From Rhodobacter sp. (GTDB taxonomy: Bacteria; Pseudomonadota; Alphaproteobacteria; Rhodobacterales; Rhodobacteraceae), in NCBI GenBank assembly GCA_027484985.1, contig JAIXRW010000057.1, positions 47,441-111,440 of the forward strand: DNA of 64,000 nucleotides, read 5' to 3'. Positions 16,969 to 25,458 of the stretch are shown in pieces. A model generated the notes under the pieces. That model did not search any database and was not told the origin of the DNA. It was given only the letters and a program-made list of their open reading frames with translations. Every line of letters begins with the position of its first letter. The first letter of the stretch is position 1. The position numbers were made by a program, and so were the translations under genes.

Positions 16969-17451
16969 TCAGCTGATCGGGATGTCGTGCGACCCGCAGC
17001 GCAGGCGGGCCGAGGCAAGCGGTTTGCCATTGGCGAAATAGGACAGGACATGGTCGCCCGACCAGCTTTGCACCACGTGTCCGGTGCTGGCGAGGCCGCG
17101 GCCCGTGGCGGTGCCGGTATAGGGGTCTTGGTAATAATAATAGACCGTGACGGTCATGCCGTCGGAACAGGTGACATCGGCCTGACCGAGGCCAAAGGCA
17201 TTGCGCGAGACCCAATCGCCGGTGCAGGTGACGCCATCATCCATCTTTCCCGTCAGGCGGCCTGCGCCACGGCCAAAGGCGCGGCCATGGAACCAGCGCC
17301 CGTCTTGCCCGATGCAGGCAAGGATGCGCGAACAACTGCTGCTGTCATCGGCAAGGGGGCATAGGCCGTCGGACGGGGTTTCGGCGCGAGCGGGCAGGGC
17401 CGTGAGGACAAGCGCGGTCAAGGCGGGCAGAATGGGGGGCATCGCGGGCAC
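16969..17451 (-). CDS. small secreted cysteine-containing protein, unknown function
   Basis: This 160-residue protein has an N-terminal signal peptide (about 1-23, ending LPARAE). The mature part contains seven cysteines, in CPLADDSSSCSRILAC, VTCTGDW, DVTCSDG and LRCGSHD. It also has a repeat-like GR-G-GRLTGKMDDGVTCTGDW / GLGQADVTCSDGMTVTVYYYY pattern reminiscent of MORN-type turns. No catalytic motif is recognised. It is divergent from polA, separated by a 449-bp repeat-filled region. It is probably a periplasmic or secreted protein, and its reality is supported by the clear signal peptide and codon pattern. Confidence 0.7.
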   Translation of the reverse strand: MPAMPPILPALTALVLTALPARAETPSDGLCPLADDSSSCSRILACIGQDGRWFHGRAFGRGAGRLTGKMDDGVTCTGDWVSRNAFGLGQADVTCSDGMTVTVYYYYQDPYTGTATGRGLASTGHVVQSWSGDHVLSYFANGKPLASARLRCGSHDIPIS

Positions 17452-17900
17452 TCGAGACGGGTAGTTTGGTGTATTGCAACCTTAGGGTGTAGATCGCGCT
17501 TGGGTCAACCGCGCCCTTCCGCCCTTTGCCCGCCCCACCGTCCATGCCGGACGCGCCGGCCGCGCAAGGTACGGGAGAAGGAGCGACCGCTTCGGCCTTG
17601 GCGCGGGCGGCGCTCTGGGACTGGCCGTGGCAAGGGGGGCCTTCTGCCCCCCTCGCCGCCCTGACGGGCGGCTCACCCCCCGAGGATATTTGCAGGCAGA
17701 AAATGGGGGATCGCCGGCATTTTCTGCCGTTCAAATATCCTCGGGGGGGAGGGCCGCTTGCGGCCCGGCAGGGGGGCAGACAGCCCCCCTTTCGCCGGTT
17801 GGGGCAGGGCTGCCGGTTCCGGTGTTCGGTCTGCCCTTCCGCCCTTTGCCCGCCCCACCGTCCATGCCATAACGGGGCCAAGCAATGGGAGACGCCGCGC
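17452..17900. other. 449-bp gene-free divergent region before polA
   Basis: No credible gene is visible. The region holds the promoter area of the small secreted protein at its left end and a composite palindromic repeat in the middle. It also holds two identical 36-base copies at 17513-17548 and 17833-17868. The polA promoter must lie in or near the right-hand copy, because the ATG at 17901 follows it by only 32 bases. Confidence 0.75.
17513..17868. repeat. composite palindromic repeat C flanked by 36-bp direct repeats
   Basis: Exact 36-base direct repeats (starting GCCCTTCCGCCCTTTGCCCG) bound a 284-bp interior. Inside are a GGGGGGCC/TGCCCCCC hairpin, a GCCGCCC/GGGCGGC hairpin and facing class-1 arms at 17676-17705 and 17718-17749 (GAGGATATTTG...CAGAAAATG and its complement). 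A GGGCCGC/GCGGCCC hairpin and a GGGGGGCAGACAGCCCCCC hairpin complete the set. The order is roughly mirror-symmetrical, so the single strand could fold into a large branched structure. Confidence 0.85.
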
Positions 17901-20720
17901 ATGGCTTTCGGCAAGGGTTGCCATCTTCACCTGATCGACGGATCGGCCTTTATCTTTCGCGCCTATCACGCGCTGCCGCCCTTGACGCGCAAGTCGGACG
18001 GGCTGCCGGTGGGGGCGGTGGCGGGGTTCTGCAACCTGCTCTGGAACGAGCTGACCACGACCCGCAGTCAGGAAGCGCCGACCCATCTGGCGGTGATCTT
18101 CGATGCGGGGTCGGTGACGTTTCGCAACGAGATTTACCCTGAATACAAGGCCAACCGCCCCGAATTGCCCGAAGACCTGCGCCCGCAATTCGCCTTTACC
18201 CGCGAGGCGACGCGGGCTTTCAACGTGCCCTGTATCGAGATCGACGGATACGAGGCCGATGACATCATCGCCACCCTGTCGCGCCGCGCGCGCGAGGCGG
18301 GGGGGACGGTGACGATCATTTCCTCGGACAAGGACCTGATGCAGTTGATCGGGAATGGCGTCGATATGCTCGACCCGATGAAGAACAAGCGGATCGGGCC
18401 GGACGAGGTGATCGAGAAGTTCGGGGTCGGCCCTGACCGCGTGGTCGATGTGCAGGCGCTGGCGGGGGATTCGGTCGATAACGTGCCCGGCGCGCCGGGG
18501 ATCGGGATCAAGACGGCGGCGCTGTTGATCAACGAATACGGATCATTGGAGGCGCTGCTGGAACGGGCGGGGGAAATTCCGCAGCCCAAGCGGCGCGAGG
18601 CCTTGGTGAACAATGCGGATCTGATCCGCATTTCGAAGCGGCTGGTCAGTCTGGATGCCGATATGCCGCTGGATGTGGGGCTGGATGCGCTGGAATTGAA
18701 GGAACCCGAGCCTGACACGATCCTTGGTTTCCTTAACTCCATGGAATTCCGCACGCTGACGCGGCGGGTGGCCGAGCGGTTGAAGGTGGAAGCGCCTGTG
18801 CTTGAGGCCGAGAAGGGAACCGAGGTTCAGGAAAAGACCTTTGACGCGCCGACGCTGCCCTTTCCCTATGATGCCTATGAAACGGTGGGCACGCTGGCGG
18901 CGCTGGAGGCCTGGGTGGTGCGCATCCGCGAGCGGGGGTTGGTGGCGGTGGACACCGAAACCACCAGCCTTGACGAGATGCGGGCCGAACTGGTGGGCAT
19001 CTCGCTTGCGACCGAGCCGGGGGTGGCCTGCTACATTCCCGTGGGCCACACATCGGGGGTGGATGATCTGTTCGGGTCGGCACAGCGCGCCACGGGGCAG
19101 TTGACGGAAGCCGAGGCGCTGGCGGTGTTGCGGCCGGTGCTTGAGGATGCGTCGATCCTGAAGATCGGGCAGAACATGAAATATGACGCCAAGATCTTTG
19201 CCCGTCGCGGCGTGCGTGTGGCACCGATCGACGACACGATGCTGATGTCTTACGCCCTGCATGCGGGCATCCATAACCACGGCATGGATGCGCTGTCGGA
19301 GGCCTATCTGGGCCATGCGCCGATTCCGATCAAATCGCTGCTGGGGTCGGGCAAGGCGCAGGTGACGTTTGACCGCGTGCCCATAGATCAGGCCACGCGC
19401 TATGCGGCGGAAGATGCCGATGTGACGCTGCGCCTGTGGCTGCGCTTCAAGCCGATGCTGCACAAGGCGCGGGTGACGACAGTTTACGAAACGCTGGAAC
19501 GCCCGCTGGTGCCCGTGCTGGCCGATATGGAGATGGCCGGTATCGCGGTGGACCGCGATACGCTATCGCGCATGTCGAATGCCTTTGCGCAGAAGATGGC
19601 GGGGCTTGAGGCGGAGATACAGGAACTGGCAGGCCAGCCCTTCAATGTGGGAAGCCCCAAGCAGTTGGGCGAGATATTGTTCGACACGCTGGCGGTGCCG
19701 GGGGGCGAAAAGGGTAAGACAGGGGCCTATGCCACGGGGGCCGATATCCTTGAAGATATCACCACGCTTGAGGACAGCCACCCGCAGGGGGCGCGGCTGG
19801 CGGCACGGGTGTTGGACTGGCGGCAGCTTTCCAAGCTGAAATCCACCTATACCGATGCGCTGCAAGACCATATCAACCCCGAAACGGGGCGGGTGCATAC
19901 GTCTTATTCCATCACCGGGGCGGTGACGGGGCGGCTGTCGTCGAACGATCCGAACTTGCAGAACATTCCGGTGCGGACGGAAGAGGGCCGCCGCATCCGC
20001 GAGGCGTTTGTGGCCCCCAAGGGGCGGGTTCTGGTCAGTCTGGATTACAGCCAGATCGAGCTGCGGATTCTGGCCCATGTGGCCGATATTCCCGAATTGC
20101 AGCAGGCCTTTCGCGACGGCATCGACATTCACGCGCTGACCGCATCGGAAATGTTCAACGTGCCCTTGGACCAGATGACCAGCGAGATCCGCCGCAAGGC
20201 CAAGGCGATCAATTTCGGGGTGATCTACGGGATTTCGGGCTTTGGCCTTGCGCGCAACCTGCGTATCCCGCGGGCCGAGGCGCAGGGCTTCATCGACCGC
20301 TATTTCGAGCGGTTTCCGGGGATACGCGGCTATATGACCGAAACGGTCAAACGGGCGCAGGCCATGGGCTATGTGGAAACCCTGTTCGGTCGCAAGATCC
20401 ACACGCCCGAGATCAATGCCAAGGGGCCGACGGCGGGCTTTGCCAAGCGGGCGGCGATCAATGCGCCGATCCAGGGCACAGCGGCCGATGTGATCCGCCG
20501 CGCGATGATCCGCATGCCTGCGGCGATTGCGGACCTGCCCGCGACCATGCTGCTTCAGGTGCATGACGAATTGCTGTTCGAGGTGGACGAGGGCGCGGCC
20601 GACACCTTGGCCGCCCGTGCCCGCGCGGTGATGGAAGGGGCGTCACATCCCGCTGTCAGCTTCAAGGTGCCCTTGGTGGTCGAGGCGGGCAAGGGCCGCA
20701 ACTGGGCCGAGGCGCATTGA
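17901..20720 (+). CDS. polA: DNA polymerase I
   Basis: This is a 939-residue, full three-domain PolA. The 5'-3' exonuclease domain occupies about 1-290 (DGSAFIFRAYHALPP; YEADDIIATLSRRA; GDSVDNVPGAPGIGIKTA). The proofreading exonuclease domain has all motifs intact (VDTETTSLDEM near 350, NMKYDAKIFARRG, YAAEDADVTLRLW). The polymerase domain has motif A LDYSQIELRILAH near 714, the O-helix RRKAKAINFGVIYG and motif C QVHDELLFEV near 886. It acts in Okazaki-fragment maturation and repair. The ATG at 17901 (MAFGKG) is chosen by homology; upstream in-frame sequence is repeat DNA. Its stop codon overlaps the next gene's ATG. Confidence 0.97.
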   Translation: MAFGKGCHLHLIDGSAFIFRAYHALPPLTRKSDGLPVGAVAGFCNLLWNELTTTRSQEAPTHLAVIFDAGSVTFRNEIYPEYKANRPELPEDLRPQFAFTREATRAFNVPCIEIDGYEADDIIATLSRRAREAGGTVTIISSDKDLMQLIGNGVDMLDPMKNKRIGPDEVIEKFGVGPDRVVDVQALAGDSVDNVPGAPGIGIKTAALLINEYGSLEALLERAGEIPQPKRREALVNNADLIRISKRLVSLDADMPLDVGLDALELKEPEPDTILGFLNSMEFRTLTRRVAERLKVEAPVLEAEKGTEVQEKTFDAPTLPFPYDAYETVGTLAALEAWVVRIRERGLVAVDTETTSLDEMRAELVGISLATEPGVACYIPVGHTSGVDDLFGSAQRATGQLTEAEALAVLRPVLEDASILKIGQNMKYDAKIFARRGVRVAPIDDTMLMSYALHAGIHNHGMDALSEAYLGHAPIPIKSLLGSGKAQVTFDRVPIDQATRYAAEDADVTLRLWLRFKPMLHKARVTTVYETLERPLVPVLADMEMAGIAVDRDTLSRMSNAFAQKMAGLEAEIQELAGQPFNVGSPKQLGEILFDTLAVPGGEKGKTGAYATGADILEDITTLEDSHPQGARLAARVLDWRQLSKLKSTYTDALQDHINPETGRVHTSYSITGAVTGRLSSNDPNLQNIPVRTEEGRRIREAFVAPKGRVLVSLDYSQIELRILAHVADIPELQQAFRDGIDIHALTASEMFNVPLDQMTSEIRRKAKAINFGVIYGISGFGLARNLRIPRAEAQGFIDRYFERFPGIRGYMTETVKRAQAMGYVETLFGRKIHTPEINAKGPTAGFAKRAAINAPIQGTAADVIRRAMIRMPAAIADLPATMLLQVHDELLFEVDEGAADTLAARARAVMEGASHPAVSFKVPLVVEAGKGRNWAEAH

Positions 20721-21292
20721 TGGCACCGCCCCGCGCCCTGACCTTTGCCCGCCCCGAGGATTGGGGCGACTGGCTGGCCGCACGGCATGACAAGGACCGC
20801 GAGGTCTGGCTGCGGCTGGCCAAAAAGGCGACGGGCATCGCCTCGGTCGATTGGGAACAGGCGGTGGAAGAGGCGCTGGTCTGGGGCTGGATCGACAGCC
20901 AGAAAAAGGCCGACGAAGACGGGTTCTGGCTGCAACGCTTTAGCCCGCGGGGGCCGAAAAGCCCGTGGTCGCAGAAGAACCGCGCCACGGCGGAACGGCT
21001 GATCGCGGGGGGCTGGATGCAGGCGCCGGGGCTGGCGGCGGTGGCGGCGGCGCAGGCCGACGGGCGGTGGGAAGCGGCCTATGCCGGGGCGGCAAGCGCC
21101 GAACTGCCCGATGATTTTCTGGCAGCGGTGGCGGCATCGCGCGAGGCGCAGCGCACGCTGGATGGTTATGACGCCAAGAACCGCTATGCGCTGTATCATC
21201 GCCTGACCACGGCGAAACGGCCCGAAACGCGGGCCAAGCGCATTGCCGATTTCGTGGCCCTGCTGGAACGCGGGGAAAGGCTGCACAGGTGA
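20720..21292 (+). CDS. YdeI/OmpD-associated family protein (copy 1)
   Basis: This 190-residue protein of the YdeI/OmpD-associated family shows the hallmark WGWIDSQKKADEDGFWLQRFSPRGPKSPWS (about 50-80) and the C-terminal LTTAKRPETRAKRIADFV. The family has no established enzymatic role. Translation starts on the last base of the polA stop codon and ends overlapping the GTG of the next paralogue by four bases, giving a tightly coupled run. It is paralogous to the two following genes. Confidence 0.88.
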   Translation: MAPPRALTFARPEDWGDWLAARHDKDREVWLRLAKKATGIASVDWEQAVEEALVWGWIDSQKKADEDGFWLQRFSPRGPKSPWSQKNRATAERLIAGGWMQAPGLAAVAAAQADGRWEAAYAGAASAELPDDFLAAVAASREAQRTLDGYDAKNRYALYHRLTTAKRPETRAKRIADFVALLERGERLHR

Positions 21293-21858
21293 GCGACCTG
21301 CCCGTTCTGACCCTGCGGAACAGGGCCGAATTGCGCGACTGGCTGGCGGCCCACGATGCCACGGCGCCCAGCCAGTGGCTGGCCACCTATAAGCGGCACC
21401 ATCCGGATTATCTGGCCTATGAGCCGATTGTTCAGGAATTGCTGTGCTGGGGCTGGATCGACAGCCGCACGCGGGCGGTGGATGCGGACCGTTCGGCCAT
21501 ACTGATCGCCCCGCGCAATCCGCGCTCGGCCTGGTCGGCGCTGAACAAGGCGCATGTGGCGGCGGCGCGGGCGGCGGGGCTGATGATGCCCGCGGGCGAG
21601 GCGCTGGTGGCGGCGGCACAGGCGAACGGGATGTGGGAATTTCTGGACGATGTGGAACGGCTTGAGGCGCCCGGCGATTTGACCGCCGCTTTGGCGTATG
21701 GCGGGGCGGCGGGATGGGCGGCCTATCCGCGCAGCATCAAGCGCGGCGCGCTGGAATGGATCAAGACGGCGAAGGGGGCTGAGACGCGGGCCAAGCGCAT
21801 CGCCGATGTGGCGGGGTCGGCTGCGGCGGGGCTGCGGCCTTCGCCCTTTCGCAGATAG
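21289..21858 (+). CDS. YdeI/OmpD-associated family protein (copy 2)
   Basis: This 189-residue paralogue of the preceding gene starts at a GTG overlapping that gene's stop (GTGA). Conserved features are LCWGWIDSRTRAVDADRSAILIAPRNPRSAWSALNK and the terminal KTAKGAETRAKRIADVA. It differs from copy 1 in having an acidic N-terminal WLAAHDATAPSQWLATYKRHHPDYLAYE stretch. Function is unknown. Strong conservation of both the central WGWID motif and the KRIAD tail argues that both copies are functional. Confidence 0.87.
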   Translation: MSDLPVLTLRNRAELRDWLAAHDATAPSQWLATYKRHHPDYLAYEPIVQELLCWGWIDSRTRAVDADRSAILIAPRNPRSAWSALNKAHVAAARAAGLMMPAGEALVAAAQANGMWEFLDDVERLEAPGDLTAALAYGGAAGWAAYPRSIKRGALEWIKTAKGAETRAKRIADVAGSAAAGLRPSPFRR

Positions 21859-21865
21859 GGGCGCG

Positions 21866-22486
21866 ATGATCACCGGGATCGAGGATTTCTTCGCCAAGGG
21901 CTGCGGGCGCTGCGCAAGGTTCGACACGCCCGACTGTTCGGCCATGATCTGGGCGCAGGGGCTGGCGGCTTTGCGCCGCATCTGCCTTGGCGCGGGGCTG
22001 GTCGAGACGGCGAAATGGGGCCATCCCTGCTATATGCATGCAGGGCGCAACGTGGTGCTGATCGGGGCACTGCGCGGCGATTTCCGGCTGGTCTTTTTCC
22101 ATGCTGGGCTGATGGCCGATCCGCTGGGGATATTGGAACGGCAGGGGCCGAACACACGCCATCCCGACATGATCCGCTTTACCGATGCGGGGCAACCTGC
22201 GGCTATGGAACAGGCGATCGGGCTTTATCTTGCGGAAGCCATGGGCCATGCCGAAGCGGGGCGCGTGATGCCGAAAGAGACAGGCGAGGTGGAACTGCCC
22301 CCGGAACTGGCCGAGGCGCTGGAGGCCGATGCCGAACTGGCCGGGGCTTTCCATGCCCTCACACCGGGGCGGCGGAAAAGCTGGGTGATCCAGATTGGGC
22401 AGGCCAAGCAGGTGGCCACACGCATCGCACGGATCGAAAGGGCGCGGCCCGCGATCATGGCGGGCAAAGGCGCGCTGGACCGTTAG
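21866..22486 (+). CDS. DUF1801/YdeI-like protein (copy 3)
   Basis: This 206-residue protein has an N-terminal DUF1801-like half (KWGHPCYMHAGRNVVLIGAL, then FRLVFFHAGLMADP) and a YdeI-like C-terminal tail (GRRKSWVIQIGQAKQVATRIARIERA). It begins seven bases after copy 2 ends, with ATG at 21866. It is third in the polA-linked run and is the fusion form of the same superfamily. No catalytic residues are known. Downstream lies composite repeat D, which separates it from the converging DUF1203 gene. Confidence 0.85.
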   Translation: MITGIEDFFAKGCGRCARFDTPDCSAMIWAQGLAALRRICLGAGLVETAKWGHPCYMHAGRNVVLIGALRGDFRLVFFHAGLMADPLGILERQGPNTRHPDMIRFTDAGQPAAMEQAIGLYLAEAMGHAEAGRVMPKETGEVELPPELAEALEADAELAGAFHALTPGRRKSWVIQIGQAKQVATRIARIERARPAIMAGKGALDR

Positions 22487-22508
22487 CCCAGGCCCTGCCC
22501 TTGCCAAA

Positions 22509-22770
22509 CGGAGCGGCGTTCCGCCGCACGCCATGCGCCCGCGCCGGAGGCGCGGGCAAGGGGGGGCTGTCTGCCCTCCACGGCGCGTGCCGCGCCTCCC
22601 CCCGAGGATATTTGGGCAAGCGTGAAAGCAGCCTTTTTCCCTTTCACCTTTGTCCAAATACTCTCAGGGGGAAGGGCCGCGCCCCGCGGCCCGTGGGGGC
22701 GGAACGCCCCCTCAGCCCGAGGCCCGGCGCCAGCCGGGGTGAGGGGAACAGGCTTGCGGCGGCACGCCGC
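22509..22770. repeat. composite palindromic repeat D at a convergent junction
   Basis: This 262-bp cluster lies between two converging genes (gap 22487-22779). It starts with 25 bases that are the exact reverse complement of 6306-6330. Next come a GCCCGCGCC/GGCGCGGGC hairpin, an imperfect GGGGGGCTGTCTGCCCTCC hairpin and facing class-2 arms at 22598-22628 and 22641-22671 (GAGGATATTTG...TGAAAG). GC-rich hairpins follow, ending in a TGCGGCGGCACGCCGC copy of the first module. No gene is visible inside. Confidence 0.82.
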
Positions 22771-22779
22771 GCGATGTGG

Positions 22780-23238
22780 TCAGTCGCGGTCGATGCGCAG
22801 CTGGTAGCAGGTGTTGCGGGCTGAGCGGAGGTGAAGGTAGGCGACGCGCGGATCGGTCAGGCGGGTTGCGACTTCTTCGGCCAGTTGCGCTGTCGGCACG
22901 ACCGCGCCCGTGCCATAGACGATGCGGTCATCGGGCCCGTAACCGCGCAGGATGTATTCGGGACTGTCGAGCATGGCGGGCAGCGTGCTGCCGCCGCCTG
23001 CGGGGCAATCGTCGGCACAAAGGAAGATCGGCCCCGTTTCGGCATAGGGTTGCAGGGCGGGAAAGGGGCGGTGGGCCAGCACCAGCATGCCCGCGCCTTT
23101 AGGGATCATGTTCAGGCAATGGCGGCAGGGATTGCCGTCGCCATCGCTGGTCTTGCGTTCGGGGGGCAGGCCATAGGCATCGGGGCCGCCTGCGCGGTAA
23201 TGGCGGGCAAGATCGGTGGGGATGGGGGTGAAACGCAT
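22780..23238 (-). CDS. DUF1203 domain-containing protein
   Basis: This 152-residue protein of the DUF1203 family starts MRFTPIPTDLARHYRAGG at 23238. The conserved CRHCLNMIPKGAGMLVLAHRPF carries two cysteines two residues apart. FLCADDCPAGG and a terminal YLHLRSARNTCYQLRIDRD also match the family, so a metal site is possible. Function is unknown. It lies 82 bases downstream of the HIT gene on the same strand. Confidence 0.85.
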   Translation of the reverse strand: MRFTPIPTDLARHYRAGGPDAYGLPPERKTSDGDGNPCRHCLNMIPKGAGMLVLAHRPFPALQPYAETGPIFLCADDCPAGGGSTLPAMLDSPEYILRGYGPDDRIVYGTGAVVPTAQLAEEVATRLTDPRVAYLHLRSARNTCYQLRIDRD

Positions 23239-23320
23239 GGGGCGATCCTTGGCTGTTTGCCACATCCTGCCGCGCCCTGGCCCTGTGCCGCGACCCGAAA
23301 GCTGCGGTTTCGCCGCGTCA

Positions 23321-23698
23321 TCAGGGTTGCAGCATGCGTCCCAGCGGGCGACCTGCAAGGATATGCAGGTGGTAATGCGGCACCTCCTGCCCGCCATCGC
23401 CGCCGGCATTTGTTATGGCGCGGTAGCCTGCCCCGCCATGGGCAAGGCTGGCGCCGATCATCGCGCAGATCTTCGCGGCGGTGCGGTGGAAATCGACGAT
23501 CTCGGCCTCGGACGCCTCGGCGCAGAAATGGTCGAAGGTGGCATAGGCGCCCTTGGGGATAACCAGCACATGGTCGGGCGCCTGCGGGGCGATGTCGCGG
23601 AAGGCCAGTGTATGGGGCGTTTCGATCACGGTCTTGTTGGGGATTTCGCCGCGCAGGATGCGGGCGAAGATATTGGTGGGGTCGTAAGCATGGGCCAT
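23321..23698 (-). CDS. HIT family protein
   Basis: This 125-residue histidine-triad nucleotide-binding protein (HinT-like) typically hydrolyses purine nucleotide phosphoramidates such as AMP-lysine. The catalytic motif VPHYHLHILAGRPLG (His-phi-His-phi-His) lies near the C-terminus. The N-terminus has NIFARILRGEIP and DIAPQAPDHVLVIPK, both family signatures. The ATG at 23698 is chosen by homology. It follows the glycosyltransferase gene with a ten-base gap and is probably co-transcribed with it. Confidence 0.94.
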   Translation of the reverse strand: MAHAYDPTNIFARILRGEIPNKTVIETPHTLAFRDIAPQAPDHVLVIPKGAYATFDHFCAEASEAEIVDFHRTAAKICAMIGASLAHGGAGYRAITNAGGDGGQEVPHYHLHILAGRPLGRMLQP

Positions 23699-23708
23699 GA
23701 TCGTGCCT

Positions 23709-25286
23709 TCAGTCGGTGAACAGATGCGGGGTGGCCGCGATCTCGCGCGCCATGGCGACCGGAATACCAAGGAAATGCGCCAGAGGCACGGCGTTTTCCG
23801 CCGCATCCGCCCCCTGCCGGATGCGGTGATAGCCGCCGAAACCCGCATCGCGGATGCGGTCGCTTTCGAAGGCCACATCGAAGCGGATCGTGGGCAGCAG
23901 CCGGTCAAGCGTTTCCTTGGGCGTGTTCTCGCCCGCAAGGCCCACGCGGCGGGCATGGCCAATGATGTAGTCATCGCTGAAATCGCATTCCACCTCGAGC
24001 AGGCGGACGGCGGCGCGGTCGTTGTAGAAATCCTGCATCAGGTCGATATTGGCGGTATCGAGGCAGAACAGAAGCCGGTCGCTGTGCCAGTAGTCGAACA
24101 GCATCCGGACCAGCGCGCGGCGGTGGCGGGTGCGTTTTTCAAGCGTGGTCTGGATGCCGCCCAGATCGGGCAGTTCGGTGGCGGTTTCGTTGAACAGGTA
24201 GGTGATGGCGGGAATATCCGTCACCTCGCGCACGCGTTCTACCAGCCGTTTGGCCACGTGCCATTTCTTGCAGGTCACCATCATCAGCGTCCGCTCGCGC
24301 CCGACCGAGGTTTCGCGTTCCCAGAAACGCGGCGCGAAGCGGCGGCCGATGCGGCCGCGCCCGGTGAGAAAGCCGAACAGGCTGCGCCCTTCGTTCGAGA
24401 TGATGAACCGCACCCCGGTTGCCGCGTAAAGCCGCCCCAGCCGGTCCTTGAGGTCTTTGGCATCGGGAGAGATCTTGCGGGCGAAGATATAGTCCTGGCT
24501 GAGCAGCAGGTCGTAATGGTCGTTGTAGAAGGTCAGCGGCATCCCGTAATCGGTGAACATCAGGAAGGTCGGGGTGCGAGAGCGGATTTCGTGTTCGGGC
24601 ACCAGATGGCGCACAAGGGTCTGGAAGAACGTCTCGTCCGGAATCCATGTGGTGCGGAAAAAACGCATGATGTCGCGCCGCGTGCGGCACAGATCGAGGA
24701 TCGCCTCGATCGTGCGGCGGCGCAGGCACCACCACTGGCTGCCGATCTGGATTTGCAGATCGGCCGGGATCGACCGCGAAAGGCGCAGCTTCTGTTGCAA
24801 CTGCATCGAGGCGTAGAACAGCTTTTTATGCGTGCGTTCGTTGAACCAGTGGCGATAGATCAGCCGTTCTTCCTTGATGCCGGTCTTGATCCAGTCGGAA
24901 TTGAAAAAATCGAAGCTTTCGATATAGTCGGCTTCTTCGCGGTCGAAGAAGGCATGGGCGTATTCGGCGGTCTTGATCGGCATGCAGTCGCCCGACAGCA
25001 TGTAGAAATGCGTGGCACGCGGAAAGGCATCGACGGCGGCCTGCACGGCTTGCAGCGTGGCGGCGACAAGGCTCCATTCGCCCCAGCCGCATTTGATGCG
25101 TCGCCGCGCGAAGGTGACGCTGCGGTTGTCGGCCAGCGCGGTGCGGATGCGGTCATAGGCGGCGCGCGGGGCGCGGGCGTCGAAATGGATCGAGACGAAA
25201 TCGCCCGCAGCGGTCAGCCGTTCGGATTGCGCGATGATCCCTTCGGGATCCTTGTGACAGAGCAGGATATAGGCGATCTTCGCCAT
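23709..25286 (-). CDS. Core-2/I-branching N-acetylglucosaminyltransferase-like protein with C-terminal extension
   Basis: This 525-residue protein has a GT14-like Core-2/I-branching domain in about residues 1-270 (AYILLCHKDPEG; HFYMLSGDCMPIK; IGSQWWCLRRRTIEAIL; TWIPDETFFQTLV). These enzymes transfer GlcNAc or xylose in beta-linkage to acceptor glycans. A second, less familiar region (about 290-525) contains TLMMVTCKKWHVAKRLVERV and LLFCLDTANIDLMQDFYND. It is of a kind found attached to this domain in Rhodobacterales, with undetermined function. No signal peptide is present, so it acts in the cytoplasm. The start at 25286 (MAKIAYILL) is chosen by homology. It is divergent from a sulfotransferase gene, suggesting a shared glycan substrate. 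Confidence 0.85.
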   Translation of the reverse strand: MAKIAYILLCHKDPEGIIAQSERLTAAGDFVSIHFDARAPRAAYDRIRTALADNRSVTFARRRIKCGWGEWSLVAATLQAVQAAVDAFPRATHFYMLSGDCMPIKTAEYAHAFFDREEADYIESFDFFNSDWIKTGIKEERLIYRHWFNERTHKKLFYASMQLQQKLRLSRSIPADLQIQIGSQWWCLRRRTIEAILDLCRTRRDIMRFFRTTWIPDETFFQTLVRHLVPEHEIRSRTPTFLMFTDYGMPLTFYNDHYDLLLSQDYIFARKISPDAKDLKDRLGRLYAATGVRFIISNEGRSLFGFLTGRGRIGRRFAPRFWERETSVGRERTLMMVTCKKWHVAKRLVERVREVTDIPAITYLFNETATELPDLGGIQTTLEKRTRHRRALVRMLFDYWHSDRLLFCLDTANIDLMQDFYNDRAAVRLLEVECDFSDDYIIGHARRVGLAGENTPKETLDRLLPTIRFDVAFESDRIRDAGFGGYHRIRQGADAAENAVPLAHFLGIPVAMAREIAATPHLFTD

Positions 25287-25458
25287 GACACAGCACACCA
25301 GCACCAGATTTGCGGGCAGGATGCGCCGCGCTGTGACAAATAACGGCAACGGTCATTGAAAAGACAGCCTTTCTTTGCTTCTTTGCAACGAAAGATCACG
25401 GTGACGGGCAAAAGAGGCCCCGATACGCGGCGGCCGGGCCGGACGAGTGGAGGCGGGT

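Noticed and set aside
17549..17832. Apparent in-frame extension of polA upstream of 17901
   Set aside because: The extension is translated repeat DNA. PolA homologues begin at the MAFGKG position just before the exonuclease domain.
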